A DNA stretch of 64,000 nt from Motacilla alba alba (GCF_015832195.1 NC_052021.1:4130248-4194247); one strand, 5' to 3'. Positions 37,365 through 50,832 are shown, counted from the stretch's first letter. The notes: a model not told the origin generated them from the sequence alone. Program-made: numbers and translations.

Positions 37365-38575
37365 GGCAAACTTTGAGAAACTTTATTTTTTGTTAATACA
37401 GTTGCAGAGAGAGAAAGGACAGATGTTTCAGGTGGTGCGGGGATCTCTAGTTCTGGTGGAGTTATGAAAAGTGATATTGCAAAAGCCAAATGAGAAATGA
37501 AAGCAGCTTTCTGCTCTGTTGGCCTTCATGGGTCTCCTTGCAGCTTCTGGGAACAGAAGTGGTGCAACTGTTTGCTGGGAACAGGATTTTAGAGGAGGGA
37601 AGAAGTGCTTCTGGGGAGCTGAGAGTGAAGCCTCATAGCCCAGAACAGTTTGCCTCTGGTTTAATTTCTGAGCTACTAAATCTACATCAACACCTCTCTC
37701 TCAAACCACATGTATTTTAAATAATAACAATATAACTGTTTAGCACAGGGACTATTTGCAAACATTTTTCTCTCTGTGTGGTGGCCTGGCTTTTATCAGA
37801 TGTGAAGGGAAAGGTGGGAAAAGAATTGATCTGGTAATTCTGGGTTACTTAAGCTAAGAGCACCAGGTTACTGATTTGGATTTATCTGGGAGAAAAGTGA
37901 CCCAGGCTCGGACTTTTGTTAATGTTTAATGTTGTGTAACATTCTGCCCAGGCATAATTGAGCCATCAGTGCAGGAGTGATCCTGTTGGAGGGGTTTATT
38001 GTGAGTGATTACAGAGCCTGCTGTGGCTTTCATTTCATTGCCGCCTGAGCTCATTGATGAACAGGGTCATCATTTATTTACAGTTCTTGGGATCCTTTCA
38101 CACTGATTCCCCTTCTTTTGGGCAGGGAGGAGGATGAGGAGACACCACAAAGTTGTCTAAAATACTCTGCCCCCTCTTTCTGGTGGTGGTTTGGCATTTC
38201 TCTGGTTCTAGCAGCCTCTCCGTTTTCTCCTGATCCTGGTGATTTTTCATCTGGATTGTGCCACTGGGCTGGAGAGGGTCTGACCTGGGGTTGGGAGGAG
38301 CCTCAAAGGATGGAGAAGAGGAGAGAAGGAAGAACAGACTCTACCAAGATGGAAAGGAAAATAAGGAAGAAAAAAGCCAGAGAGCACAAACACTCCTGCT
38401 GGTTCTTGTCTAGGTCTCAGTTTGAGATTAATGCCCCATAATTTTTCTTAGTGATTTCCCTGATTTTGTGAGATTCCTGCATAATGGAGTTTGCCTCCAT
38501 GCTCTGCCATGCAGAGCTTTGAAGCAGGGAGGGAGTCCTGCCTAAAAAGTACCTTTGAAAACAGGTGAGCAGAGC
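37365..38575. other. SGMS1 intron, nothing recognised
   Basis: No repeat, exon or RNA gene is supported. Confidence 0.45.
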
Positions 38576-38579
38576 TGGA

Positions 38580-38732
38580 AAAAGAAGCTGCGGCTGCCCC
38601 TGGATCCCTGGAAGTGTCCCAGGCCAGGCTGGAGCAGCCTGGGATAGTGGGCAGTCCCTGCCCATGGCAGGGGGTGGAACTGCATGGGCTTTCGGATCCC
38701 TCCCAACCCAAACTGTTCTGGGATTCTGTGAA
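38580..38732 (+). mobile_element. CR1 3' fragment
   Basis: GGCTGCCCCTGGATCCCTGG to ATCCCTCCCAACCCAAACTG and TTCTGGGATTCTGTG. Confidence 0.85.
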
Positions 38733-39561
38733 GTGAATTTATACTCAGAAATAACTTTGGGCATGAAGATTACTTTCAGTTCTGTTGACCCTCTGAATAA
38801 TCAGAGGAGAAGGCATCCACAGGCTGAGTGTTAGGGCAGATTTGGCGATTTCTGGATCTTCAGTGGGGACCTGTTGAGCTTTGTACTCCTGTAAGGTAGG
38901 GAAGAGCAGTGTGAAGTCCCTCAAAGACCCTGAGCACCACTGGCTTGGAGCTTTGCATGTCCTGTCCTAGAGAATTCACTGACACAGCTGAGCACAGTCT
39001 TCATCCTGAGCTCATCCATCTGCCTGCAAGATCACCTCAAGTCCACTTTGTAAATACAGAGTAGTAAAAAGGTAGTCCAAAAATACTTGGGGTCACATTT
39101 TCACAGTGGAAAGTGGTTTTCAGCTACCTACGGGGTTGTCCTGACTGAACTTGGAGGTTGTTGTCTGCCACCAGCTGTCTGAAAGCTGCTGTGCCTTTTC
39201 AATCAAATTGTACAAACACAAAAAAAGACGAGATGTTGTGCGTTGTAAGCAGCAGTGTTATTTGTCAGTCAACTGCCTGAAATAAAGCATCTCAAGAAAA
39301 AGGAGATGGCAGTGACTTGGGGCAAGTTTTCCATAAAGGAGCTATTACTCCTCCCTGGAGAAATTTGCCAGAGCAACACTTGTAACTGCTAACTCTTGAA
39401 ATTGTAAAGATGTTGTGTTTGTGTGGCAAAGCTCTGGAAAACAGATACAGCAGCGAGTTTCAGCAGTGCAGTTCATAATTGCTGTCGTGACCCCAGGCAG
39501 GGAAATCAGATAGAAAGGACCATTTTGGTCATTCTGGCTGAATTCCTAATGAGACTCCCCG

Positions 39562-39737
39562 TGGGTGAGCAGGCCCTGGCACAGGGTGCCCAGAGCAGCT
39601 GTGGCTGCCCCTGGATCCCTGGCAGTGCCCAAGGCCAGGCTGGACAGGGCTTGGAGCAGCCTGGGACAGTGGAAGGTGTCCCTGCCCACGGCAGGATGGG
39701 TTTTATCAGCTCCAGACCATTCTGGGATTCTGTGCTG
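39562..39737 (+). mobile_element. CR1 3' fragment
   Basis: GAGCAGGCCCTGGCACAGGG through GGACAGTGGAAGGTGTCCCT to CATTCTGGGATTCTGTG. Confidence 0.85.
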
Positions 39738-39739
39738 TG

Positions 39740-41295
39740 CCATCCCATTCCAAGTGCTGTGTTTGGTGGAGGCCCACACCAAAATCATCTGATGTTTGTC
39801 TTGAGGCTTGACTCTGCCTTTCACCCATCTGGCCTGACTAAATAATACATGAACTAAAGTGGTTTCTGCTATTTTTAGGCAGTGCAGATCACAAAGGCGA
39901 GCACAGATGCAACATTTCTTCATATCAAACTCCCTTGCCTGCTGACTGACCCCAAATTCTGTGCCCTCCCTTAGGGGACACAAGTCCCCTTGTCCTCAAT
40001 GATTTATGCAGCATCTACAATAACAGGGCCTGTTGCTTTTGGACGTGGGTGCATTCATATTTTATGTCTCTGCCTGCCCTTCATGTTTTATTTAATGGAG
40101 AGTGTAAGGAAATTGGTTACTTGGCAAAAAGTGGCTTTTAGTGGGCTAAGGAGCTCCAGGTTTCCTGAATTTTGGGCTGGCGCTGTGTCTGCTCTGGTCC
40201 CCAGGGACTGTTCCACTGCTTCTCAAGAGCTTTCTGAATATTGATCCTTCCTCCTTGCTCCTCCAGAAAGGAAGGAGAGCCTGCAGCCTTGCTGCTGGCA
40301 ACCTGCCTCCTGCAGATCGTGTTTGGGGAGGGCAAGAAATCCCAAAACCAGCCAGGAATGTGGTCTCCTTGTGCTGTCCAGGAGCTGCTGGCTTTTCTGG
40401 GCTGAGCTCAACTGTGTCCCCATTAAATCTGAATTTACATGGTGCAATTTATGTGGCATGTCTTACATTTCACACTGATCCAGACCAGCAGAAGTTTGTC
40501 TCCGGATCATATAAATTCCAGACCCCGCATTGTTTCACTGCTGATGTGAAATCAAACCTAGAATTAGAGCCTTGTTGTCAGTGCTGTTGTGGTGCCACAC
40601 AGGGTGAGCTGCATATTTCAGCAGGATCTCTGCCACTGTACTTCCATCCCCTCACCCACATGAAATATTTGTGGATTTAGGTTATTTTCAGACCCAGTGA
40701 AAAGCTTTTGCAATGCCCAAGGACAGATAATAATATATTTACTTTTTAAAGATAATCTCATGTGTATTTATATCCTGTGCTATATCTAGTAGCCCCACCC
40801 TTACCTCTAAAAACCACACAGACAAAACAAAAAGACCTGAACAACCCCCAAACTCTAACTTCTGTGGCTGTTTAACATCTTTTGGTGTGAACACTCATAG
40901 TATTTGATCTTGTTTCCAGAATACCACTTGTATTTTTCCCACCAGTAGTCATTACAACAGCTCTTGTGTGGCTTGCAGGAAGATTTTTTTTTTTCATTTT
41001 TAATAACCTCTTATTGAAATGTCGTATTTTATCAGGTTTGGAAGGTCTTGGAGGTTTATCTAAAAGTTGCATGTCAGAGCACAGCTCGAAGACAGTCCTG
41101 TAGAGCAAGTCTGGCTGTGGGCTGGCTGGGTAAAGCAGCAGCTGTGGCAGGGTGGCCCTTATTTGTTTTGTACTCCTAAGATATTCTGGAGGCCCATATG
41201 CATTTCCCAGGCCTGGAGGGAATTCTGGGGAGTCACAGAGCCTGTCATGAGGTGCCTCCATAGGATTTCCCTGCTCCCAAGGACTTCTTGTCAGG
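39740..41295. other. SGMS1 intron, nothing recognised
   Basis: No repeat, exon or RNA gene is supported. Confidence 0.45.
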
Positions 41296-41462
41296 TCACA
41301 CAGTCCCAGCATGGTTCTGCTTGGAAAGATCCTCTCATCCCAAGCCCTACCGTGGGCAATGATGCCTCTCACTATCCCAGCCTGCTGCACCCTGGGCCTC
41401 CCCACCCTCACAGGAAACAATCCCTTCCCAGCATCCAGTCTAAACTCCCAGATGAAGTCCTG
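41296..41462 (-). mobile_element. Diverged CR1 fragment
   Basis: TCCCAGCATGGTTCTGCTTG, CCCACCCTCACAGGAAACAA and CAGCATCCAGTCTAAACTCC follow the reverse-complemented CR1 order but with many changes. Confidence 0.65.
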
Positions 41463-41700
41463 CAGTACCAGAACATCTTACCTCACCCCTCCTGCTCAGA
41501 GGAGCCCCTGCACATCAGAAACAGCAGCAGAATTGTCATTCCCCCTTCCTGTTGGCTTGCTCACACGCAGCAGGGATAGTGGATCCTGCTGGACATCCCC
41601 AGGGAATGTGTCTCATATGGGAAGGGCTTATTCCCAGCAAGCTCTTGTGTGCCTGTGCTGCAGGGAGAGGGAAAGGAGCATCACACTCTCCTGCCTCTGC

Positions 41701-41838
41701 TGATTTTTCTAGCCCAACGATGCAATAAGAGCCTTCCTCTCCTTCTTGCACATACGTGTCTGGAAGAGACTTACTTGATTTTTGGTGCAGCTTTGAGCAG
41801 GGATTGCTGGAAAGAGGAGGACTCTGTTCAAAAATTCA
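41701..41838 (+). repeat. 138-bp segment duplicated at 45334
   Basis: Begins TGATTTTTCTAGCCCAACGA and ends at AAAAATTCA. The copy at 45334-45476 differs by a few substitutions and two small insertions (3 and 2 bases). Flanks do not match. It is not CR1. Confidence 0.9.
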
Positions 41839-41839
41839 C

Positions 41840-42605
41840 ACTGCTGCTTCATTATCTAGTTGGCCACCGTCCTTTTATCTTCAGCCTCAGCAGCTTTTTC
41901 CAATACTCTTGCAATCTCCCATCCTTCCCCAGCAGTCACAGAGCCCTGGCTCCGTGGCCGTGGATCTCCTGATCCATCTGGGAGGGGAGATAGGTCAGAG
42001 TGGGGCTATTTTTAGGCAGCACCTCCTGGGCATCCCTGCCTTGCTTTTCCTTAATACCTCGCTAATCTGAGCTTCACCCACAGCTTGCACACCTGCACGT
42101 GACTGCAGATTGAAATCTTTCCTCCTCTCCCTCCCTCTCATCTGTTCCCACTTAACAACAACAAATAATTAAAGATCCTTAAGCCAGATGCCTCTGGAGC
42201 TGCTTGGTCGTGCGATACTTTGCCTCAGAAGGGATGGAGGTTGAGTTGTTTGGGTTCCTCTTTCTGGAAGAAGAGCAGAGCCACTGGGTTCCTGCAGTTC
42301 TGGCTGCTGTAAGATGCAGGGCTGGCCCTTGTTGCATTTAACTGTTTGCATGACAGCAGCTCTGAAAGCCAGGCTTGGTTTTGCCGTGATCCTCCCGAAG
42401 TGACGGGCATTCCTTCATTAATTGAGGAGTTAATTCCTGTGTCTGCTTCCCAGGATGGAATGCTGGCTTTTATTAATTGTTTTTCCAAGGGTGGATGTGG
42501 CTTTTGAGTGCCTGAACCAACTGAGATTATCTAAGCAATGGTCTGTGTTCTCTGTGTTTGCTGGGAGCAGCGTGTGGAGAGCTGCACTAATGCACAGCCT
42601 CGAGA
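41840..42605. other. SGMS1 intron, nothing recognised
   Basis: No exon, RNA gene or named repeat is supported. Confidence 0.4.
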
Positions 42606-42608
42606 GAG

Positions 42609-43280
42609 TGTGAGAAACACAGCTCGCTATTTAAAATCTTTATAAAAGTTTATTAAGGGATAAAAGAGAGAAATCCAAGTGCTGGGCTGCTTGGCTATTT
42701 GCACACAGTTAATTTAAACCATGTTCTCTGTATACTGTTACAGTATAGGGGGTACATGTGTATTCATAAGAGTTTAAACATATTCAGACATTCTTTTGAG
42801 TTTTAACCTTTGACTTGTCTTTATGCCATCTTGTAGATGAAACCAATATATTTTATCTTTTCTTCTGGTTCCATCTTGTCGTATTTTCATTCCCTGATAA
42901 TGAGGGTCAATAAATTCTTCTCTTTTTTTTGGGTGCTCTGGTTTCTGTTTCTGTTATCTTGTCTTTCAGATAAGATAGTCCCTGAATATGGGAAATCACC
43001 TAATTATTTTACATCATTTTCTGAGTTAGTTACATGAAAAAATAACTTCAATATTATGCTACAGTCTAAGATAGTATATATGACACTACTACTTATAAAA
43101 GCTATACAGTGCATACATAAACTGACAGACTATACTATATCAAAAGCAGTAATTACAAATTGTACTATATCAGCATTTTGTGATCAATAATTACTTGCAG
43201 AACAAAAGTTACTACATAAATGCAAAAGCCAGTAACTATTTGTTATTTATAACAAGAGGAAACACATGCAGGAGGGCATC
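42609..43280 (-). mobile_element. LTR-like AT-rich element
   Basis: On the minus strand the left end reads as an LTR terminus: TTTTATCCCTTAATAAAC supplies a polyadenylation signal, followed by AAATAGCGAGCTGTG and TTTCTCACA near 42609. The rest is AT-rich and could be LTR U3 or retroviral interior. The right boundary is uncertain and no retroviral coding sequence is recognised. Confidence 0.5.
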
Positions 43281-43627
43281 TTTCAGTGTGTAGTGTAAGT
43301 TTTGGCTCACCTTCTTTTAGTTAAAAGAAAATGTTTAGACTGGCAAGGAAAGTTTGCTGAAGGCTGTGCTGCCAGCTGGACACCCCTTCATCCCTTCTGT
43401 GGCAGGAGGAGAGGGATCAGATGCCCACCCATTCAGGAGGCATCTGATGGAAGTGTTTTTAGTTATTTCTGGCCGTGAAGGGTGGACAAAGCGCTGGCTG
43501 AGCTTTGCGCTCTGTTTTGGGTTGCTTTGCAACAGTTTTATGGGCTGTGGGTGAGTGGTGGATGACAGCGCTCCCCAGGTGGGGGACTTTGGAAGGTGAA
43601 GTATTGTTCAGTTTCAAACTGACAGAG

Positions 43628-43858
43628 AGCAGGGTTAGATTGGGTATCAGGGAAAAATTCTCCCCTGTGAGAGTGGGCAGGCCCTGGCACAGGGTGCCCA
43701 GAGCAGCTGGGGCTTCCCCATCGCTGGCAGTGCCCAAGGCCAGGCTGGACAGGGCTTGGAGCCACCTGGGATAGTACAAAATGTCCCTGCCCGTGGCAGA
43801 GGTGGCCTGGAAGGGCTTTAAGGTCCCTTCCAACCTAAACCACTCTGGGATTCTATTT
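43628..43858 (+). mobile_element. CR1 3' fragment
   Basis: GTGGGCAGGCCCTGGCACAG through CTTTAAGGTCCCTTCCAACC to CCACTCTGGGATTCTA. Confidence 0.9.
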
Positions 43859-43869
43859 TTAAACACAGC

Positions 43870-45330
43870 TTAATTTCCATGGCAGGAACACAAGCTGCGC
43901 ACACTTACCCGGTACCTCCGGCTGAGATTCCCTTGTTTGGCTGGAATTACGGGTTACCTTTGGAACTGATTTAATGGATGCGTTCAAATCCTCCCAGTTC
44001 AGCCTGTGGATCTGTTACCCAGCCATCCAGACTTTCCTGCTCAGTGTGCCAGGTAGTGGAGTGACTGCCTGCAGAAGAAAGGATGGCTGAGAGGCACAGT
44101 TCCAGAGATGTTCCCTGGGATTGTCCGTAGCCAGGTGGCTGATGGACATCTTCATAAAGGTGTTAGGACAGCATGACATCCCTGTACCTCAACTGTGCCA
44201 CTACAAAAGGAATTTAGAAGCAATTGAATGTGTCTGCAGGAGAAATTTACTTCTGAGGCTTTCAGGTGGTTATTGAAATATTCATAATTTCCAGAACAGT
44301 TAGATGGCGAGATCTGAGTTTTTTATCTTCCTTTACTTCTCCTTCTTTGTGAACCTAATTGATCATAACTTTTGAGCTGAGGGGAATATGTAAAACATAT
44401 TTTGCAGCCTTTGAACACACTGTAATGACTTCAAGTGGCTCTGCTTGCGGTCTGGGCAGTTGTTTGACGTGTACCTGCTGGTACACACTGTCACCATTGC
44501 TGTCAGCGTGGAAGGAAGCGTGTTTTCAGTGTTGTTTTGTGATCTTCTTCAATCATCTATCAGTTAAAATGAATGCTTCATGTTTCAGGGAGGATGTTTG
44601 TGTATTCCTGTTCCTTGGGTTCAGTGCCCACTTGTCAGCAGCAAGATTTGAGCAGGATTTGCTGGTGTCACAGGTCATCGATGGGAGCAGTGTCACATCT
44701 GACATGGATTGGGAGCAGCTGAGTAGGGAGCAGTGGCTGGAATGAGTAGGAATAGTCTGACACACAGATAAAGCTGTGGGCAAGGCACTGGGCAAGGAAT
44801 AGCTTGGGTTTATGGAGACCAAATTCTGTAATTTGGAGCTTGTTGAATCATCAAAGTGTGGTGTTCATTGCCCAAAACACTGAGCAACAATGATGAAATT
44901 GCCTATAAAAGGCAAAAGCCAGAGACCCCTGCAGCAGGGACCAGAGCTGCTCTGAATTGTTTTCCACCCTCCTTGTGGCTGTTGAAGAAGGAGGTGCTGG
45001 ATGGCTGGGCTGGGAAGGGGAGGTTTTGTGTCCCCAGCCACACTGGGTTTGCTGTCAAGGCCAAGTGGAAGCTCTCCACTGCAAACAGAAGGATTTGGCT
45101 TCCAGTGATGGAGAGTAAAGAAAGGTTCTGGGATATGGCAAATAAACTGAGAGGGTTTTTCCTGCTTGTAGCATAACCACAAAAAGGAAGATGCCAGGAA
45201 GATGCCATCTCTTGTGCAATGTCAGGACATCTGGCTCTAAGACACATCCACCATGCAGGCTGTACACCCATAATTTGTTGGCAGTCAAGATGGTTTGGGA
45301 TTTTTTTCCTTTTTCTTTCCTTTCCTGTGT
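43870..45330. other. SGMS1 intron, nothing recognised
   Basis: No exon, RNA gene or named repeat is supported. Confidence 0.4.
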
Positions 45331-45333
45331 TTG

Positions 45334-45476
45334 TGATTTTTCTAGCCCAACGATGCAATAAGAGCCTTCCTCTCCTTCCTGCACGTACATGTCTGGAAGA
45401 GACTACTTACTTGATTTTTGGTGCAGCTCTGAGCAGGGATTGCTGGAAAGAGGAGGACTCTGTGTTCAAAAATTCA
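45334..45476 (+). repeat. 143-bp copy of the segment at 41701
   Basis: Same orientation as the first copy, 3.6 kb downstream, about 95% identical by eye. It is preceded by a T/C-rich tract (about 45300-45328). Confidence 0.9.
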
Positions 45477-45479
45477 GAC

Positions 45480-46780
45480 TATTTATACCAGAAATAATCT
45501 TGAATACGTGTGGTGTTTTGTCTCTCAGACCAAGGAACACTCGGTGTTACATGAAACTAAATTAATAAAGGCAAACCCAAGGATTATTTTGTTTTCCAAG
45601 AGGAATGGCATTGAAAATGAATAATCTTGATGGTGTGTCTTTTTGGGTGGGTTTATGAAAAGTAGCAGCTGAAGTGCAGAGAACAGCATTGTGTATGAAG
45701 ATATTCACATTTCAGCTCTGGAGGCTTGGGGTCTTTGATGTGGGTCTGATGTGTTGGGACTTCAAAAGTAGGATGTTTGAAATAAAATATTTATATTGCT
45801 AATGAAATATGGAAATATTATTCTAGGCTGGGAATCGTAGCGTGTAAATTTAGTTTTCTTTTGCTTTAGTTACAATCCTGGCACAGGCAGTTGGGAGGGA
45901 GCAACTGTTGTGGTCTGGCTACTGTCTCATAAATGGCCAGTAACAAACCCTAATATTAAAAAAATATGTCAAGTAACTGATTTAAGTCTTCAGTGAGGAT
46001 CTGTTTTCTCTGTGATTTCTGCCAGGTTTCTTTTTCCTAATCTGCATGGCTGATTTGGCAAATTATGCTGGAGTCTGCATTTCAGAGCCACGTTACCATC
46101 AGTCACAAGACTGCTCTCAGTTTCCTTGGGCACAACTTCCCTTTCTGTTCCCATGATTTTTTAATTTTTAAATTCATGCTGCCACTTAGATTCCCAGAGG
46201 TTTCCAACAAATCTGACTTTCTAATAATAAATGGCTTTTAGGTAGTCACTGGAGGTAAAAAAACCTCACAAAAACCTCAAAACACCTGCACTAATTGAGT
46301 TAAAATATGGAGCATGTCACAAACGTTTAGTCTCTCCTTATTTTCCTGCTTCCATCCTTTTGCACTGCCTTGTAGGGAAAAAAAAAACCCCACTCTTTCT
46401 GCCTTTTCAGTGTTTCATCTGTTTTCCTTTGAGGGTGTTTTGTAGGTTGTGTATCAGTCTGGGGAGGTTGGGCAGTCTCAGGAGCATGGCTGAGCGCTCT
46501 CAGTGCCGGATTGTCTGCGGGGTTGCACGAGGACGTGGGGCTCTATTTCCAGCCCTGCCCTAGCTCTGCCTGACCCAGATCCCCAGGCAGCACAGCTCTG
46601 CTGGGGACAGCAGCCAGAGCCCACAGCCACTTGGGGCTGCTCCTGTCCAGATCCCACGTGGGCAAGGTTTGAGCGGGGTGGGGTGCCCGAGGGGTGTGGG
46701 TTGGTTTGGGGGGTGCTGGCTGGGTTGGTTCTGCTGTAGGAAGCTGCTGAAGCATTGAAGATCCTGGTGTTTGAGTAGAT
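45480..46780. other. SGMS1 intron, nothing recognised
   Basis: No exon, RNA gene or named repeat is supported. Confidence 0.4.
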
Positions 46781-46782
46781 TA

Positions 46783-47008
46783 TTCATAAAATCACAGAGT
46801 GGTTCGGGTTGGAAGGATCTTAAAGCTCATCTGGTTCCACCTCCTGCCATGGTCAGGGACCTTGTGCAGGTGCTCCCAGTCCATCCTGGCTTTGGGCACT
46901 TCCAGGGATCCAGGGGCAGCCACAGCTTCTCTGGGGACCCTGTGCCAGGGCCTGCCCACCCTCACAGGGGAGAATTTTTTCCTAATATCCAGTCTAATTT
47001 CTTAAGAT
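46783..47008 (-). mobile_element. CR1 3' fragment
   Basis: ATAAAATCACAGAGTGGTTC, GGGTTGGAAGGATCTTAAAG, and on to TTTTTTCCTAATATCCAGTC. Confidence 0.9.
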
Positions 47009-47504
47009 TTGTGATGTTCTGTTAATATTTTCACACCCCTCTTTGCATTTGGGGTGGGGAGCATGGATTTCCTATTGCAGCTGTTCAAAAATAAGCCAAT
47101 ATTGGTCCCACTTCCATTGCAGATGTTGAATTTTTTTAGGACTAGGACATTAGGATTGTGGAATGGAGTACAAAATGGGATGGGTGCTTGGCTTACACCT
47201 GGAATGGTCAGAAGGGCTCTGGGCCTGGTGCTTGGCTCTGCCTCCCTGACTTGGGGCAACTTCCCAGCCTGAAATAATTGCAACTTAAACCTGCCTTGCC
47301 CTTCTCCCTGCTCCATCCTTTCCATTCCAGGATCATTGGAAGCAGGATTTCTTTCCTGGGGAAATAAAAGCCCTGCTTAGCTGCTCCTGGGGGGAGTCTG
47401 CTGGTCAGGTGAGGCTTCCTCCTGAGCGTTTGCTGGTTTTCCTAACTACTGCCAAGCACCAGGAAGATGGGAGAGGAAGAAAGCTGAGCTGTAGGCCTAT
47501 AAAC

Positions 47505-47690
47505 CACAGAATTAGGGAATTGTGTGGGTTGGAAGGGGCTTCACAGACCATCCAGTTTCAGTATCTGCCATGGGCAGTGACAGCTTCCGCTATGACCAGG
47601 CTGCTCCAAGCTCTGGTGGAGTCTCATGGAGGGAAATACTCCCTGGTGGTGTTCCCATCTGGAGGTGGGACCTGTTTGGTTATCCAAATA
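47505..47690 (-). mobile_element. Diverged CR1 fragment
   Basis: CACAGAATTAGGGAATTGTG, GGGTTGGAAGGGGCTTCAC and TGCCATGGGCAGTGACAGC mark a reverse-complemented CR1 end that fades after about 47600. Confidence 0.7.
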
Positions 47691-47699
47691 TGCTGCCAG

Positions 47700-49130
47700 T
47701 ACTTTGGGTTTTAAATCCTCCGTGCTCAACTCAGGGCTTGTGTTCTGAGCTGTTACCCCCATGAGTGGATTTTCATTTCTGGGTGTTTTTTTAAAAAAAT
47801 TCAATTAGGATAGAACATATATGGTAAAGGTTTCTTTTTCTTCTTGGCATCAAGTAATTTAGAAAAAAAGCAGGCTGCTCAGGGATTGATGTAGTATTCA
47901 GGCAGGGCTTCTTCTCCCTTTGAAGCTGTGTGAGTAGCTGTGTTCAGGGGATGTGGGCGTTGCTTTGCATTTTCATCCCAGCCTCTCTTTTCATAGTAGT
48001 AGCTCCTCTTGCTCTGACTTCCTGTCCACAGGCCAATGTTTTCCTTCTGAGGCTGACCTTGAAAACTTGTCTTAGAGCTCTGTGCAACTTGTGAGCCCAC
48101 CTGTGCCTCAGTGTTATACTTACAGCTATTTTATATTTGCATATATTTGCATTTCCAGCACAAACCCAGCTTTACTGGCCTGTTTTACACTGCCAGCAGT
48201 TTCTTGCTTGTTAGTGGTGCAGAAGGGGTGATGCTGGTTTGGAGGCAAGCCTGTCCTGGAGGGAAGGAAACGCTGCTTGAGAGCTTGTTAGGGCTATCCA
48301 GCACATAATTTGTGGCAGGCAGCTCCCTTCCCTTGCAAATTGGTGTGCAGAGGTGCTTGTCAAGTACAGGATGTCCAGTTATTGAGGTGTCAGAGCGTTA
48401 TTGTTGGCCATGATGAAATGCCTGCAGAGGAGGTGACTGTAGCAGTGACTCAGGCCCTGCTGCTGTGAACAGTTTGTTTTGTGCTCTAGAAACTCAGGAC
48501 AAGAGCTCCCAGCTTTTATTCGGGACACTCGGTCTCTGTGTGACTCCTGCTCATCATTCATGGGGAATTCACTGGTGGGCTGGGCTATAAAGCATTAAAT
48601 CTTCAGTCCTTACAGCAGCTGGCTTTCTCTGCTTATTTGTGTGCACACGTTTTCAGTGTGAACCTCAGAGTTTGGTTTCCAAGGGCCAAAAGATCACTGT
48701 TATACCTTCCAGCTGTGCTTATGAACCTCTCTCATTTAGACCCTCATTTTTCACCGAGGGTCGAATCCTCTCAACTTTTCTGGGCTGTCTGGGAAGGCTG
48801 CTGAGGGTTGCAAGTGGAGCACACCACTGCCTCTGAAAGGATTTCCTGGCTCCTGGTGACGAGTTGCTGAAATAGCTTATTATTGAGCTGATTTCTATAG
48901 TGACTGTTGCCCTGGCAGCAAAGCTTAGAGAGTAAAAGCACAAACACGAGCAGGGCACAATTTGGTTTCGGAAGGCTTCGGTTTGCTTTGCTTTGGTTGG
49001 GTTTCAAAGTGCTTTAGGAGGAGTTTCAAGATGAACAAACAGATAAGGGAGGTGGTTTTTTACTCGTTTAAGTGGATGTGGTTTTGTCTCATCAGTGTTA
49101 ATTGTGAGAATGAACCGTTTCTGCTTGCAA
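47700..49130. other. SGMS1 intron, nothing recognised
   Basis: No exon, RNA gene or named repeat is supported. Confidence 0.4.
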
Positions 49131-49134
49131 GGAG

Positions 49135-49625
49135 ACCCCAGACCTGGGCCTTGTCCTCAGCACAGGAAAGATGTGGAGCTGTTAGAGCAGGTCCAGAGGT
49201 GGCCTTGGAGATGCTTGGAGATGCTCCAATACTGGAGCCAGCTGGGGGTGCTCACCTGGAGAGGAGAAGGCTCCAGGGAGAGCTCAGAGCCCCTGCCAGA
49301 GCCTAAAGGGGCTCCAGGAGAGCTGGAGAGGGACTGGGGACAAGGGATGGAGGGACAGGACACAGGGAATGGCTTCAGAGTGCCAGAGGGCAGGGATGGA
49401 TGGGATATTGGGAAGGAATTGTTCCCTGGCAGGGTGGGCAGGCCCTGGCACAGGGTGCCCAGAGCAGCTGTGGCTGCCCCTGGATCCCTGGCAGTGCCCA
49501 AGGCCAGGCTGGACTTTGGGGCTTGGAGCAGCCTGGGACAGTGGAAGGTGTCCCTGCCCATGGCAGGGGGTGGAACGGGATGAGTTTGAAGGTCCCTCCC
49601 AAGCCATATCATTCCATGATTTTAA
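49135..49625 (+). mobile_element. CR1 LINE 3' fragment
   Basis: Long sense copy, from ATGTGGAGCTGTTAGAGCAG through GGGCAGGCCCTGGCACAGGG to GGTCCCTCCCAAGCCATATC and ATTCCATGATT. Confidence 0.9.
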
Positions 49626-49629
49626 GTGT

Positions 49630-50830
49630 GGAGGAGTAATCAGCTGATAAATTCATGGCTGATTATCTTGTTCATTGACCAAAAAGGTTGATGCTCCCAC
49701 CTTTGCTCCTTGTGCCCAGCTGATCCGAGAAGAGCAGGTCTTGATAGGCAGGGTTGTAACAGGGCACCCCAAATACCTGTTTAACCCTCTGGCATGGCCC
49801 TAGCCAAGGAGGAGATGGAAGTTGTGGTGGGAATTACTCCCCGTGTTTTGAGTTAGCACTCAGTGTTTGCTGGCAACGAGGAAAAAAGGTCCTGTAAACA
49901 CAAGGAGGTGCCACCTGGAGCCCTTGATGAGGTTGTTTCATCCTGCTGGCTCTTGCGTGGGTATTTTGAGGTACTGGTTTTCCACAGCATCTTTATCACG
50001 GTGCAGTTGGTATTGTTATGATAATCACATTGTTATTTATAATTCCTTCTTGGGTTCAGGCTCCTTAATGAGGCAGCTCTGCTGCAGATGGAGGGAATTT
50101 TTAGTCACCCAGGCTAAAGAACCTGTGTCAGAGCTGGGGAGCTTTGTGTGTGCCTCATCCTCGTGGGACCACGCTGAGCCTGGGCATGTGGCCTGGCTGC
50201 AGCTGACACTGGTCCCCACCTTCTGTCTTCAGGAGAGGAGAAGATCTTTTGTGGAAGGGAAGGGGTCAGTGAGAGCTGTGAGTCCCCCATAGTTTCTGCA
50301 AGCCACACCCCATCGAGCTTTCATGGATACACCACAGGGAATGAGGAATTTTTAATGTGACAAGCTGGAAGGTGTGAGCAAAGAAGCTTTTTTGCCTATT
50401 CCTCCCCCATTAGACAGGCTGTGAAAACAGGCTTGAATAAGAAGTGGTGTTAAAAATTTTAGTTGGTTTTCCTCATTTTAACTTTCAGTGAAAACAGCTC
50501 ATCTCCATGGCCTGTGTCTTTGGCAGAGGATTACCTTTCCTCCTGTATCATTTGCTCTGCTTTTACAAAAGGTGCTTGGTAGTGATTTACACTGGTGGTG
50601 TGAGAGCACATTTTGGAACTGATGGTAGTTTCCAGCAATATTGCCCAAACCTGCAGTTTTACTGCAAGGCACACTTTTGTTGGTTTTTGTCAGGCTGCCA
50701 GGCCAGGTATCCTGAGGTCACACCAGCATTTTGGCACTCTTGTGCTAGTATCCAAGTGCTATTTGCAGCTGGCAACAGATTTTTCCATCTGGAGCTCATC
50801 TTAGAACCTGCTGGAAGCTTTCATGGAATG
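49630..50830. other. SGMS1 intron, nothing recognised
   Basis: No exon, RNA gene or named repeat is supported. Confidence 0.4.
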
Positions 50831-50832
50831 TA

